From Paralvinella palmiformis (lineage: Eukaryota > Annelida > Polychaeta > Terebellida > Alvinellidae): 64,000 bases of DNA. The first letter of the stretch is position 1. Each line of letters opens with the position of its first letter. The notes beneath the pieces are model-generated. The model saw only the letters and a program-made list of their open reading frames with translations, was not told the origin of the DNA and did no database searches. This document shows positions 25,286-38,166 of this stretch, piece after piece. A program made the translations under genes and the position numbers. Location of the stretch: positions 62,001-126,000 of the forward strand of contig JAODUP010000359.1 of the NCBI GenBank assembly GCA_025642065.1, in the 5' to 3' direction.

Positions 25286-25345
25286 AAGTTGTTGAAATGG
25301 TCCTCTTCCCGTTTCAAAACGGGAAGTGGACCAATTCGACAACTT
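25286..25345. repeat. 60-bp near-perfect palindrome
   Basis: Two 30-base arms, 25286-25315 and 25316-25345, pair with 26 of 30 positions and no spacer; the centre is cccgtttcaaaacggg. A cousin of the centre (cccgctttaaaacggg) occurs at 26590-26605. Could be a foldback transposon, a transposon core, or a hairpin RNA source. Confidence 0.75.
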
Positions 25346-26559
25346 CAAAAATATATGGTTTGGAGAAATTATTTGTAAGGACATTTTATATATATATATA
25401 TTTCTTCTAGTCTAATGTACACAGAGGAGAGATTTCACACACCGTCAGCCATTACTGTTTATCGTTCGGAAACCCAAAAATTCGCCAAAGAGTCACAATG
25501 TGACTCAGGTGTCACATGGTTTTGTTTACATCTGATTGTTCACCAAAAATCCACAAATTGTGTGTTGACTGTGCCCAAATTCCAAATGACATAACTGATT
25601 CACTAGCACATTTAATTTTGAATAAATTATGCAAAAACAATTTATAAATAATAGAACTATAAACAAATCATGATAACTATACTGGTATAGACTCCATATG
25701 ATTCAGCCAAGTTGATACTTCGTGCAAACTGTGATGGTACCCAACAGAGGCCCCTTAGCCTTGATCTGTGTGTACTCATAAATATTCAGAAAGATTTATG
25801 GTGGGTGCCATGTGGAATCTCTACCCTGTGGAATATATGTGCTGAATCAAATGGTTGCTAAACGGTAGGCTCTTTCATAAAAGATAGATTTTGTAGGTTG
25901 ACAAAGAAAATTATACAAACAAAGAGCTCAGTTTCTATAACCATATACAGTTTGAATTATGTCAATAGGTAACATGTAAAGAAAGTTATACACATTTTAA
26001 TTAAAGAAATCTCATGAATTTATGTTGTTTTTCAGTCTTCAAGTACAAAACTTTTTTATGGACAAGGAATTTATTACTAAAAATATCACCACTACATTTT
26101 TGTGGCCTTCGGATAAATTAGTGCGTGAAACTGTAAATTATTAAAAAGTTATTCTTTGGAAGAAAAAACCGTGAAAAATATGTCGGTGGTATTATTTTTG
26201 TTGGCAGATGGTTATTTATGGGGGTAACAAGCATCTGAAAATATGCCATACATACAATTCAGCATCATATCATGAAAAATGGCTGTATTTCGACAGATAA
26301 TGAATCAGACAATAAGTTGTTTATTTACAAAAATGGCTATAGATCTATATGAACATGCAGTTATGTTAAAGACACGAAAAAGACGCAACAAAAGTCCGAG
26401 AAAGGGAGTAACCGTCTTTCTGTGATGTTCGGTCATGACGTTTATAAAAGTGCTTATAATTTATAGGCACTTTATACTATACTCTATAGTCTAGAGGGGT
26501 TTTAACGGGCCACCCATCTTATTCTTAGCATCTAGACTACTATGATCTTACAACCACAA

Positions 26560-26622
26560 GCCTGAGAAGGCTTGCGAAACGGGAAAGTCCCGCTTTAAAA
26601 CGGGCAGGGTTGCGAAACGCAT
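26560..26622. repeat. Cluster of short palindromes (AAGCCTGAGAAGGCTT, CCCGCTTTAAAACGGG)
   Basis: Two perfect or near-perfect stems lie side by side between direct copies of ttgcgaaacg (before and after the second stem). The second stem matches the centre of the palindrome at 25286-25345, suggesting both belong to one repeat family or element. Confidence 0.5.
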
Positions 26623-26696
26623 CGATACATCTACACTGATTGTTTGAGCTAACAACGGAAGTGTCGACTTTCTGCTCTTAGGGTTGCTTTACTTAC

Positions 26697-26745
26697 CTGC
26701 AACTCAGATGCCGAGAGTGACTGAGTGAGCGATAATGGAAGAAGT
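26697..26745 (-). other. Candidate non-coding first exon of DUSP23
   Basis: On the minus strand, gcatctgagttgcag is followed by the consensus donor gtaagt (26696-26691). It is the nearest strong donor I noticed upstream of the DUSP23 ATG exon, which starts right at an acceptor. The transcription start is not defined; the 26745 limit is arbitrary. Confidence 0.3.
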
Positions 26746-26749
26746 TAGA

Positions 26750-28014
26750 CTCTAATTTAACTTTGCCCGTCTCAACAAAAGATTGGCTACAATTATAATA
26801 TCTATGACATTAAGCACTTACTCAGAAGTCTTTAGTTCAAGCAACTGTAACAGGATTAAATATAAATAAGTTAATTAATGTAAAATAAAATATATAAACA
26901 AAACTTTTTTGTAGATCTAGAGGTCTAGACTATACACTATAATAATTATTATTGTTATTACGAGTCGCATATGATGACGTCACTTCCTTTCAGTAACTAG
27001 GCATTTATTACAAAACCCACACATTCCCAATAACTATATTTTGAATATATAACGATGTATCATGTATTATATAAGGCATTTTTAGATAAAACTCATAAGT
27101 GCACTACTATAAATGATAAAGGGCCTAATGATAATCTAATATATGTGTGTGTGTGTGTGTGTCTGTGTGTGTGAATCCGGCCTATTAACAAATCGGCCCA
27201 GTCCAGTCAGTGGGAGTTGACAATGCCAGTGGTGATGCATGCAACATTGTACAAGTTCATAGAAAACAGTTTAAATGAGTAAAGCATTTAACCCTTGAAC
27301 ATATTTATAAGGTGCATCTGTCGCAACATAAAATTGTAATACGGACTGACTTAATTCATGTTAGTGATTTAAGCATTAATACTGTGTGTGTCACTTCATT
27401 AAATTTAATATGTATGATTTACTTCACTATCTTTTATGTTAGTTTATATGTGAATTGAATGTATATTGTTATAGTTTTTATTGCTATCCATATCCAATTT
27501 AGGGTATTATAGTTTTGGAGTAAGATTAATAAACCAAGAAAACCCAAATAAACCAAATAGAAAAATCTACCTATAGATGTCTAAATGTGTAAGCCATATT
27601 ATAAGTAGCTGTTGAAGAAATAAATAAATTGGAATGTATATATCTCTGCAACAAATGATATGATTAGATCTCTTTAAAACTCGCTTCGGATTATGAATTA
27701 AAAAATGTTTGGTTTACTTTTAGGGAAGACCCAATTTCGTGGATTGGTTTGTCTTACACATTAGCCATGGAGGGGCCAATTTGCCAATATATGGTAATGG
27801 CACTTCTGTTTTTTGTTAGTAAGTAATAAACGAACTATATTTTAAATCTCATTTTATGGAACTGATAAACCTAGCTAACACAAACAAGAACATTGCCCTG
27901 GATCTTGCCTATGTTAGACTTTAAATTTACTATATAATCACTCATGCATTTGTATTAATTTGCAGTAATAATTATGTAATAAAAATATGGTAAAGTGTTT
28001 GTTGTTTAAAGTGC
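26750..28014. other. AT-rich spacer, no gene recognised
   Basis: Contains a GT tract (27143-27173). No exon with coding character or splice frame was found. Confidence 0.5.
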
Positions 28015-28760
28015 CTAGCTATGGACGCCTGTTCACGCGAAAGATTGTTGTACAAACTGAAGGCACATGGTATAGTTGGAGACACATATGACTGGATAAG
28101 AGCATTCTTGACTGGGTAGGGTATAACCCATCAAGTCATCGTAAACAGTATATCCTCTCATCGTGGCTGGAAGTGCTAAGTGGCATCCCATAGGGCAGTG
28201 TACTGGGACCGATATTTTTCGTACTGTTCATAAACGATCTGCCTGACATGGTCCGAAGTACAGCATACCGAAAGGTCCGATATTTTTATATAGCATCCCC
28301 AACATCGATTTGATAAGTTACAAATCGAGAAGATAAGAGGCGTGCTACTAAGTTAATCCCACGCCTGAAACATATCCTTATGAGGAAAGATTACAAGCCC
28401 TTAAATTACCATCACTGGATTTCAGACGTCACCGTGGAGATATGATCCAGGTTTTCAAAATCATGAATGGGTTAGATTGTTTTGATATTCTTTCTTAGAG
28501 CTGAAGGACGATGTACCAGGGGCCACAAAGACAAGTTACTCATGCATCACAGTTGGCTTGTAGTTCGTAAGAACATGTTCAGCTAAAGAATATTCGATGA
28601 CTGGAATTCATTCTCTGAAGGAACTGTTGCGGCCTGTACCCTCAATATGTTTAAAACTAGGCTTGATAAACAGTGACAGGCAATTAGATATGTGGCACCA
28701 TGGCATAGGCATAAAGAGCAGAATACCGGACAGGCTCAACCTTATATTCCATATTTTGGT
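28015..28760 (+). pseudogene. Non-LTR retrotransposon reverse transcriptase remnant with internal deletion
   Basis: The first part reads LYKLKAHGIVGDTYDWIRAFLTG, a stop, HQVIVNS and, in another frame, LEVLSGIP-stop-GSVLGPIFFVLFINDLPDMV. That is the RT block just before the catalytic box. The FADD/YADD region is absent; sequence resumes near 28315 with the C-terminal part (QIEKI.., LPSLDFRRHRGDMIQVFKIMNG in mixed frames, FLELKDDVPGATK, RTCSAKEYS..DDWNS-like). Frameshifts, stops and the deletion make it non-functional. Jockey/CR1/RTE-like class; exact clade unsure. Confidence 0.85.
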
Positions 28761-31700
28761 ATCCTGGTATGTATATAAATAATAATAAACATTGTTATAT
28801 CACCCTCTCTAATTGTGTCAGCTGCTCTAAAGTACTTAAGATGGACATTGTGAGAATGGATATAAGAATTATGACAATAAATACAATTTATAACAAGAAA
28901 TAAAATAGCATGACATTAAGCAGGTAATGGCTAAACACGCTTGAGAAGTTAAACGTGATTAGGTTATAGTCACTGTATGCAAATTTTAAAAAGTATTTTA
29001 AGAAGTTTTTTTAAATATAAAATTGACTTACCTACTCTGAAATAAAAATGGGTGGTTCCAGTTATTGTCTTGTAGACATTGAACATTATTTTCACACTGA
29101 TATGTATGGTACAGGGAGTGCAATACAGGTGTGATGTACTATTTTTGTATGTTCTCGATATTAGGCAAGTAGCATAATTTAATGTGCAGCATGGTTGACC
29201 TATAAGTGACTGCATTAAAATGATCATTTCCATCTTGTCTTGATTGAGTGTATCTAGGAGCTTATCCAAACCATGACCTCATGATAGATGGATAATATGC
29301 TAGCCCAATTACTGGTTGGTTTTATTAGCATGTACACTTGAGTGTCATAACCATAACAGTGATGATTAATGTAGTTTGTACCATTTCACTCTCTAAATTG
29401 CCCAATCGGCTTGGAGAACAGGCAGTATTTCTTCTGGTCTGACACACGTCTCATTCATTGAATAAACTGCAGTTAAGACAAATGTGTGATGGTGATTCAT
29501 TGAGAATCACCATATAGTTGACTGTATTTCAGGTGTGACTTAATCCATACCAGGATATCATCATTGATGAAAGTTGGATATTTTCCAGGTACAGGTAGAA
29601 TCCGGAGATAAAATAATGGTAGAAGCAGATTTGCATGGGATTTTTCATTTTTGTAAAAATTGTAGTGTAGATAATTTGTTTTGTTTATGATGCTCATTAT
29701 AAACAAACAAAATCAGTACAAAAATGTTGTATAGTGTCACTTGGTAAATAAGCTATAATATCTCGTTCATGTAGCACTTCTATACCAATCTGTAGTCACC
29801 AGTTTAGGAATCATGGTAAAAAAGTTTTATTTGTAATTGTTTGTATAACAGCACAATTTAGCTATTGATGTTTCCATGGTAAATGGGCATATTTGAGGTA
29901 AATGGGGGAAATTGATATACGAATGGTATAAATATTAATTAAAGTGATACAAAGCTTTGTAATTTAGCATTTTTTATAGTTATTAACATCATGAGAACAA
30001 AATATTTTAATTGTAACTAAAAATATAAATAAAATTATATTTACAGATCATATATATTTTAAATAGCCTTTTAAGTAAAACTTAAATACAATATTTCTTT
30101 CCCTACCATTGAAAAATTGTGCAAGGCAGTTTCTATAATTTTTCCCTAAATATGTGAGTAACTTGTCAACCCTGTCAGTGATGCTTGGTAACCCATCAGT
30201 GAAGAGGTTATTATTATATTACATATTATTTATATGCCGCCTTTGAATGGCTCCTGCTAGTAATTAAGGGTGCTTTATTAAATATGATTATTATTATTAG
30301 TATGATTAGGTGTTAGAAACATTGTCTTTAAGAAATTATTCTTTCTACAAAGATTAAAGAACTGAGTTATATGGACAATAATTCTTTGAGTCAATTGCGA
30401 ATGAATATGTCACAGTCTGCTTTGCATATCCTCATGAATATCAATCTGAATAAATTTGGTCAGTTTTAGATAGAATTTGGAATCTAAAGCAAATGAAACA
30501 TTGCCCACCAATCGTCAATACATGTCAAAGCAATTAACAGATACAATTCATGCAAAAGTATTAAAATATTAAATACTATAGTTTGCATATCATAATATAT
30601 ATATATATATATATATATATAACTTCATTAGAGTGTTGCTTATATCATCATTGTTATTTCTCAAATCTGGTCTTGTTTAATTACTAGTTCATATTGTAAT
30701 ATCATTAAATATGTACTACTAATTTGTAAGATACGTGTTGGCTGAATACTTTACCATTATTAACTGTACAACATCTCACATCAACTTGCTTAATAAATTT
30801 AGATATAATGTCTTTAACAAATGCTTTAACGTTATCATCATCATCTTTTCCACATAAGCATCATCACCCACACCTGAGGATATGAAGAGTACACTCCAGG
30901 TGCAGTTGGCTTTTGTCCGGGGGGGAGGGGCCTGTGAATCCAAAAATTACCCCAACTTCACAGATTTCTTTACCTGAAATTTAGCCTCGTTATCAGAGAT
31001 TTGTTTACTTACTTGACCCTCACTTTTCTCTGTAGTGATTTATTGTTATTTTGTACCACTATATCATGGATTTGTCTGTTGAAAACATTTTGCAATCGGC
31101 AAACACAAACAGACACAAACCTAACTGTTAATAATTTATTATGGCACTGATAGAAGCCATACACAGTAGTAACTGCAACCGTTACAACACCACTCATTGC
31201 TTCTCAGTAATTCTTTTGCTGTCCGCGTCTTTGCTGCAATCCAGGTTGAAAAAGACTCGTTTTCCCCGGGATTTTTAGGTCAAGCTGCCTGGAGGATCAT
31301 CCGCCGGGGTGGGGGGGGGGAGATCTAGTCTAGTAGAAAACTGCGCAATTCATGCTATCAACGCTTCATTACTAAATAGTAACGTGACGTTATTAATTAT
31401 ATTTCTGAGAGCATTTTATTCAGTTTGGTATGTATCAAATATTACTGTTAATAAATGTAAACATGTTGCCTTGCGTCATAATGGACTTGGCGGATGCGCA
31501 CAAACATGTCTTATTGGCTTATATTAACACATATATACCGAATGTTAGGCGTCGTTCACATGAAAACGAGAAGTATATATATATATGTGCAGTCTCTTAT
31601 TGTATAAAAGTGGTAATGATATGGATACTACTACTACTACTAGTAATAATCCTATTTTTTGGTCTTTTCTACAAATATCTGTATGTTTTAGATAGGTTGA

Positions 31701-31788
31701 TGGATATGATTTAACGGCACATCAGCACAAATTAGGTCATTCTGTGTATGCTTTTAGAAGACATTAGTCTATGTCTAGTCCTGTACCG

Positions 31789-31836
<48 letters not shown>

Positions 31837-31949
31837 TGTTTTATCATGATCACCATGTTCTAGTGTTAGAATATTCAAGATCTTATATCGTCTGATAATG
31901 TGATATTAATTTGTTATTTGTTGGTGCTTCATGAACAATAATATATACC

Positions 31950-31990
<41 letters not shown>

Positions 31991-33336
31991 ATGTTGCAAA
32001 CGGGAATAATAAAATACTGGGTATACATTAGATTATATCCTCTCCCCTTGTTTATATAATGAAATTTAAAAATCACACGCTTTACACATATTTGTAAACG
32101 CCTAGATATGACATAGAATTGTAAAAAGACACGTTTCATGGATGAAATTTAAGATCCATTTTTCTGAATTTCGTGTTTAATCGGTTTAAGATTGGTGGCG
32201 AGTACTAGCACTCCAGAAACAAGTACACCTTCTATCTGTCAAACTGTTTTTAAACAATTAGCAAACGTGTAGAGTGAGCGTGATGCATTCAGGATCCGCC
32301 ATACAGCGGGAACGTAATGATTGCATGGGCTCTTCTTGTCATAATAACTCTCACCTATACTGATTAGGTAATGTTATATATATATATATATATATTAATC
32401 CGCCTGTCTATATATTCGAAAATGAGTTTTATTCGCGTGTTTAATAAAATATAACATACGTACGAGGCTCAATCAAAAATTCTACATCCTGAGGTCACAT
32501 TCTGTTTTTTCTTTTATTCTTTCTTCTCGCCATCAGCGATATGATGGCGTATCGATCGTCGTAGAAGACAGGTGTGTTATAACATAATACATTTAACAAA
32601 TGATATCGGCTGGTTGAGATGAAGTTCATACTGATAATAATTATCGATATGGAGCAAAAAACAAACGAATTTGTTTTATTAGAAATAGTTTTCAAAACAT
32701 GACATAGCTTTTGAGCCGAGTTAGCTTCTACATGAGCTTAGTATTCATGATCGACTATATACAAGACTAGGAGGGGTAAGCCACCAGGGGCCTTAACTGG
32801 TAGATGTGTTTAGTTTGGTTGCCAATTGTTATTCACAACAGAATTGTATATTTTATTTCATTGTCTTATATAATTATCGGTATTTATTTACATTTGCCCC
32901 AGCATCTGTTGTTACAGATGTACTGAGGTGGAACACTAATAGATAATGCAAAATGATATTATACAGATCGTTTTTAAGTTTTATTGTTTATTACTGAAGA
33001 CATCGAATTAAGCAATGCTGTGATGAACACAGAAAACACCCAATATTTATTAATTTTAACTGTGATTACTACAGGATTAACCTCCCCTTTACTAAATAGA
33101 TTTACCTTTGATCACATTACGTGGACCAAAACAGTTTTAATCGTCATTCAGTCAATCGATAAGATCCAATCTGTTTCATATGTATTTATTAAGTTAAATT
33201 CATAAGCCAGACATATCATGACAGGTATGATGTTGATTTTATTATACGAACATAGAACAATACAAAATATTCATGTAATAATATCCTGAGATAATTTCAA
33301 ACATTTTAATAAATTTACTTGGTTTATCAACCAAAC

Positions 33337-33368
<32 letters not shown>

Positions 33369-34623
33369 CAGAGAAAGCGTGCCTCCAAACACCCAGTCAC
33401 ATTTATTTTCAAAATGTAGCTATACCTATTCTACAACCATAATACTATTCATGATTGCCATTCGGAGATCACCAAATAAGACAGAATTAAGTATCTGCAG
33501 AATGCTTCTGACATCAGGATAAATATTCATTTCAGCACAATTACAGCTATGGTCAATATTATTGAATGTTATATCTAAATTTATGCTCTTTATAGTAATA
33601 TTCCGTATATTGTCTTTTTTACAACTTCATAGGAAAGACTCTGAATGCTGACAACATTCACTGGTTTTCATATTGGATGCATGCATGCCATATCAGGCTG
33701 AATTAGCATAGGTACAGAGTCAACTGATTACAGAGGTGAATACTTACCTATGGCCAGCGATTCTTTGAACTAAACTATAATTTGGCGAATGTGTGATATA
33801 AACTTGTATATATTGTTTTTGCTCATACTGATTACTAGTTCTCGCCTTGTGTGTGTGTGTGTGTGTGAACTAATTCAAAGGCGCTTATTCATGTAATCTC
33901 TTTCTAAAGATGGTGAAAGGGTTCTTTTCAATAAAATCGCGTGAAATGTCGCTGTTGGCATGAATTACAGCGATTCCACATAGCATCTAAAAGAAAAACG
34001 ATGCCTGGCTTGATCAGGAACATTAAGAAAAAAGCAACACTTTTCCGCAACAAAGAATACAATATATTATCCAGTGAGACAGCATCGCGTAATCCTTGCA
34101 GCTTACAGCTGTCATTCAATCAAATAATTAATTTACTGCTAAAATCTCGGTGCTTATCTTTAAGATACACCCGCCAAAAGTTAAGTTCGTTGCAGTTGAT
34201 ACGTGCTAATAAAATAAGTAAACTAACAGATCGAATATAGACGATAAGAAATTTATAACACAGAGTATTAAACTAATTCGATACGCACGTAATATGGCTT
34301 TAAGCTACCGTTGCTACATTATACGCTGAAAAATACTAATTGTCAGCATAGAATTTTGCTTTATCCCTCAGCTTAACACACTATTATTACACTTAAACAA
34401 TACGTAATAAAGCATTCGCGTATAAATTAATCAATTTATAATTGAATGACAATGAAAAAATAACACCTGTATACTGTTGCTACTGCTGTGGCTAGCCCTA
34501 CGACTACTATTACTAATAATAATAACAATAATATTAACGTTGTTAACAATAACACGACACAAAAATCTCGCACTAAGGCGTTATTGATTAAATATTCAAG
34601 AGATCGTTGACGGTGAATTAAAA
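28761..34623. other. AT-rich intergenic stretch, no gene recognised
   Basis: About 5.9 kb with TA and GT microsatellites (30595-30620, 31790-31837, 31955-31985, 33336-33370) and a poly-G run (31308-31320). Reading frames are short, AT-driven and without splice context or domain match. Confidence 0.5.
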
Positions 34624-36133
34624 TCAGTATTCGCACAAGAAGTAGTAGGCCTTGTTACAGGTGTTATCATACCACAAATTACCGTATTTTATGGAGATGC
34701 AATCACTTGGTTTAGAGGGGTTTGTGATGGATGGCTCCTTCCGGTGCCAATTAGTAAAGTCGTAGTAGACATTCCTGTTTCTCTGTATCCAGGTAATATC
34801 GTATTGGCCACCACCTTCGGCCCGCCTGCCACCGAGCCACACCTTCTTCACACCAGCTGGAAATGATGGACACATATTTATCAACGCTGGAGAGAAACCA
34901 TTTTACAACGTCAGTAATTAGACACTAGTATGTTTTTGTATATTGTTGGACGCCTATATACGAGTGTGCTTAGGCTGCCTATTACTCATACAGTGAAATA
35001 TGGCATTACTGATAAATTTGATGAATTAATTATGACTTGCAATCGAAGTATGTTTTGCGTTTATCAGCAATCCGTTTAGCCCCACAGGACAGTGTATTTT
35101 CTAGATCGATCGTTATATAATGAAATAAATAAATCAAAATTTCATAAACTAAATCCGGTTAATTTAATTCCTCTGATTTCGTCTGATTCTCTATGTACGG
35201 TAAAGTGGACGATAGTATGGCGCTGTTTCAATAAAATATGACTGACCTGATAATGCATAAGTATTGCAAAAACATCGTTCGCAAGTACGGATAATCTCAT
35301 GCCAGATATACGGGACTTTCGCTGACTCGAAATTATCGTCACAGTACCCTAAAATCACCAAACACTTTAACCGATCACGTTCTAAAAGGTTAACTTAATA
35401 TTGTGGAAGAACATTTTTATTTCCTCGGTCGTAGAAAGATCGTCTATTTATTGGACAGAGATTGCCTAGATGAGAGTTGTTTGGAGCTGATATGGCGCAC
35501 TTCGATCCAGTTATCTTATAAAGGAGATTCTACCTGAAAGAGAGGTCGCTATGATTTGTTCCGTTTCCGATTGTACGTCCATCAGATGCGCACCGGGATA
35601 CAGGTTGTAGCAGAAATCTCTAGCTTTAGTCCATGCAAGCCGAAGTCTTACCAAACTGTAACAATGGCCAACTGTCGGATAATACGATAGAGCGTCTGGA
35701 CAGACGGCTGGAATATAGCAAAACAGTGTTGTTATTCAACAACCCTGTATGAATATTGCCACGGGTGGGCTAAATTGTATTAAATTCTGAATAGCTTAAG
35801 GAACGAACGAAAGAACGAACGAATGAATGGAAACAAGCTAACTTAGGCCTAATTACAACATACCGTACATCGTGTAGTTATCACTTGGTTGTTGCTCATT
35901 GCCCGATTCAACTGGTCCAAAAGCCTCACAGTATCCAATCCCTTGCGTCTTCTCCGTCCATTCCATATTAAAGCCAAGGCAGTCGGACAATAGCCTACAT
36001 ATCTTTGCGCATCGTTCTACCGCAACTGGCTCCTGGGTCGGCCCGTATATATTGCCCACCGTGTACCTTTTGAAGTCGGTCTTTATGAACGTGTACTTCA
36101 GACACGATGGACAAGCACGGGGAAGCCGGACGA
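34624..36133 (-). CDS. PAN/apple plus C-type lectin domain protein, 5' exon missing
   Basis: Three exons in phase: 36133-35864 (PAN/apple), 35707-35534 and 34856-34624 (C-type lectin domain, stop TGA). PAN features: CPSC, then CAKICRLLSDCLGFNMEW and YCEAFGP. The lectin domain runs from VCPDALSYYPTVGHCYSL through WTKARDFC and VWLGGRRAEGG to NLWYDNTC..YYFLCEY, giving the long form with the extra N-terminal Cys pair. In place of the calcium-site EPN it has EPS and in place of WND it has WYD, so calcium or sugar binding may be altered. The frame opens at an acceptor (36133), so a signal-peptide exon should lie further upstream on this strand; I could not find it. Such secreted lectins are expanded in molluscs (general knowledge). 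Ligand unknown. Confidence 0.9.
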
Positions 36134-37690
36134 CTAAAACCCAGATTATTATTATTATTGACCGTGCAAGATGCATTGTTATTCCACGAATTGCCCAATT
36201 TCTAATGGTCGCGAAGCGTAACGGTGCAGAGGCATAACTCCGTATCGGACAGCTTAAATCCAACTTAGAATTTCACGGCGTGACAACAATTCAGCCATCA
36301 CGATGCCGAGCCGCTCTATGGCCTCACAATAAACTTTCCCCGTTTCAGATTACTACGTGAGTGACAAGCTTCCTCGGGTTCGGGGCTCGAAGACGTCTTC
36401 TTTCTTAGAGGGCCGAAGCTAAATAACATCAACTCGATTCTGCGAAGAAAAGCGCAGTTAAATCTGTGAGTATAGTATTCCATTATCGATCGAGATGACC
36501 TCGTACCTTGTCCTTTGTTTTCCGTGCCTTTACCTAGTAGTAGAATGAGCGTGCGTTCGTGTATTTCGCAAAGGAACCGACGAGCCTGCCGAGGTATAAG
36601 CGATTAATGCCAAAGTCGGATGATGAATGAGAGTCGCGTAGATCCATTCAAAGTTTCCGTTTCTGATGAATAGCGGATAAAGGCCTAGCGCCGTCCTCTT
36701 AGGGGTGAATGAATAAAAATACGATATCATACTAGAAAATGATCGATCGGTTCACGCCGAATTGATCTGACATAAATACAAAACATCGGTCCGACGACGA
36801 GTTAAGGGCCAATACACCAGCTTTAGTTGGTTCCTGTGTTTACGTGTAGATCTAATAGACCATAGATATGTATTCGATAGTAAACTAAATTATTGCCTCT
36901 CAGTGCCGTCTGATAGCTCGTTGTTCGTCTACGCGATAACTAATTATTTGAATTATAAAATATTAAAGTGAGGTAAGTAACCGGTGAAGTTAACCAGAGA
37001 ATTAAACAAATTAATGAATAGAACATGCTGCCTCATCAGTCCAACTAAATTCCAACAAATCGGCGTCACGCCTATACATTACACTATTACATTATGGGGG
37101 GAAACCGAAAGGGCAATTACTTGATAAATATTCCATTTATATTAGCACTGGTAATAAATTGGGTTACCTTTCTCAATGTCGAGCGGATTTGGTATTTTTA
37201 TTCATTACATTATCCAGTTTTCATCTGGTTATGAGATGATTTTTTATAAGGCGATGATTCACGTTCAAGTGCTGTTGTCAAACAAAATAGAAAACCAACA
37301 TAACTAATACAGATATAGCATAAAATGCCAGAACGGCGATTACAACAAGCTACGACGCAATCTGCATAAACTTTAAGCGTAATATACGATAAACCTTTTT
37401 TTTAATATTCTCAATATCGGTTATCCACACGATATTGTGCTATCACCATCTTTATACGTAATCTGCATAATATTTAAGTGCACTAGCTTCTTTGATCTTC
37501 TCAATTTGTAACTTCGCTTTTGGGTGAAGTGAGCTTAATTGGGGATGTAGGGTACTGATCGGTTAACACCGTGGGGCATGATCCGGAAGGAACCTGGCTT
37601 GACCACATAGGGCCAGTTGATATTTGATAGTCAAGGGCAACACATCAGACACCTTGTTTATCGGCCGTATTGATCTTATCGTGACACATT
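36134..37690. other. Upstream of the PAN/lectin gene, nothing firmly recognised
   Basis: A signal-peptide exon is expected here or beyond but was not identified. A minus-strand open frame (36730-36530) has no recognisable family. Confidence 0.4.
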
Positions 37691-37982
37691 CACTGAGTGG
37701 TGCAATTAACGTTTCAAGTATTGGATGACAATGGCCACTTTAATCATCACAAGCAGTACAAGTGTCAGAACAGGATGCTGTAATAACATAACAAGAACTG
37801 GTACAAGACGGACACCACCAGCACTACAACCAATTCAACCTGTGGTTACTTCCTTATACACAGGTTGCGGAACAATCAGTGAAAGGACAAAATCAATAAT
37901 AAGCGGAACAACATCGGCACCAAACCAGATATGACATCAGGCAGAGCCGACCAGCCGCAAATCAGACTCTCAGCCTGCACAG

Positions 37983-38166
37983 ATGATGATTGATGTCGTA
38001 CGGCGACTTTTGTGCACATGGAAGGCTAAATGGGTCGAGCATGCTTCCGAAGGTAATGAAGCGAAGTCAAAGATGAAACACCCTTCAGATATGCCCACGC
38101 CGAGGTTCGAACTCAGGTGGTAGCGACCTGTTATCCAACACGCTACCTGTTAAACCACGGAAGCGC
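37983..38166 (-). repeat. tRNA-derived SINE, copy 3, at the 5' edge of the DIRS-like element
   Basis: Reverse-strand copy, head at 38166 (ggcgcttccgtgg) and tail at 37983. Near-identical 16-base duplications (ctctcagcc..cacag) lie at 37967-37982 and 38167-38182, so it interrupted a continuous sequence. The gag-like frame of the DIRS-order remnant begins right after it. Confidence 0.88.

Noticed and set aside
35899..36237. 112-codon plus-strand frame
   Set aside because: Antisense of the PAN/apple exon, which has the domain pattern and matching splice phases.
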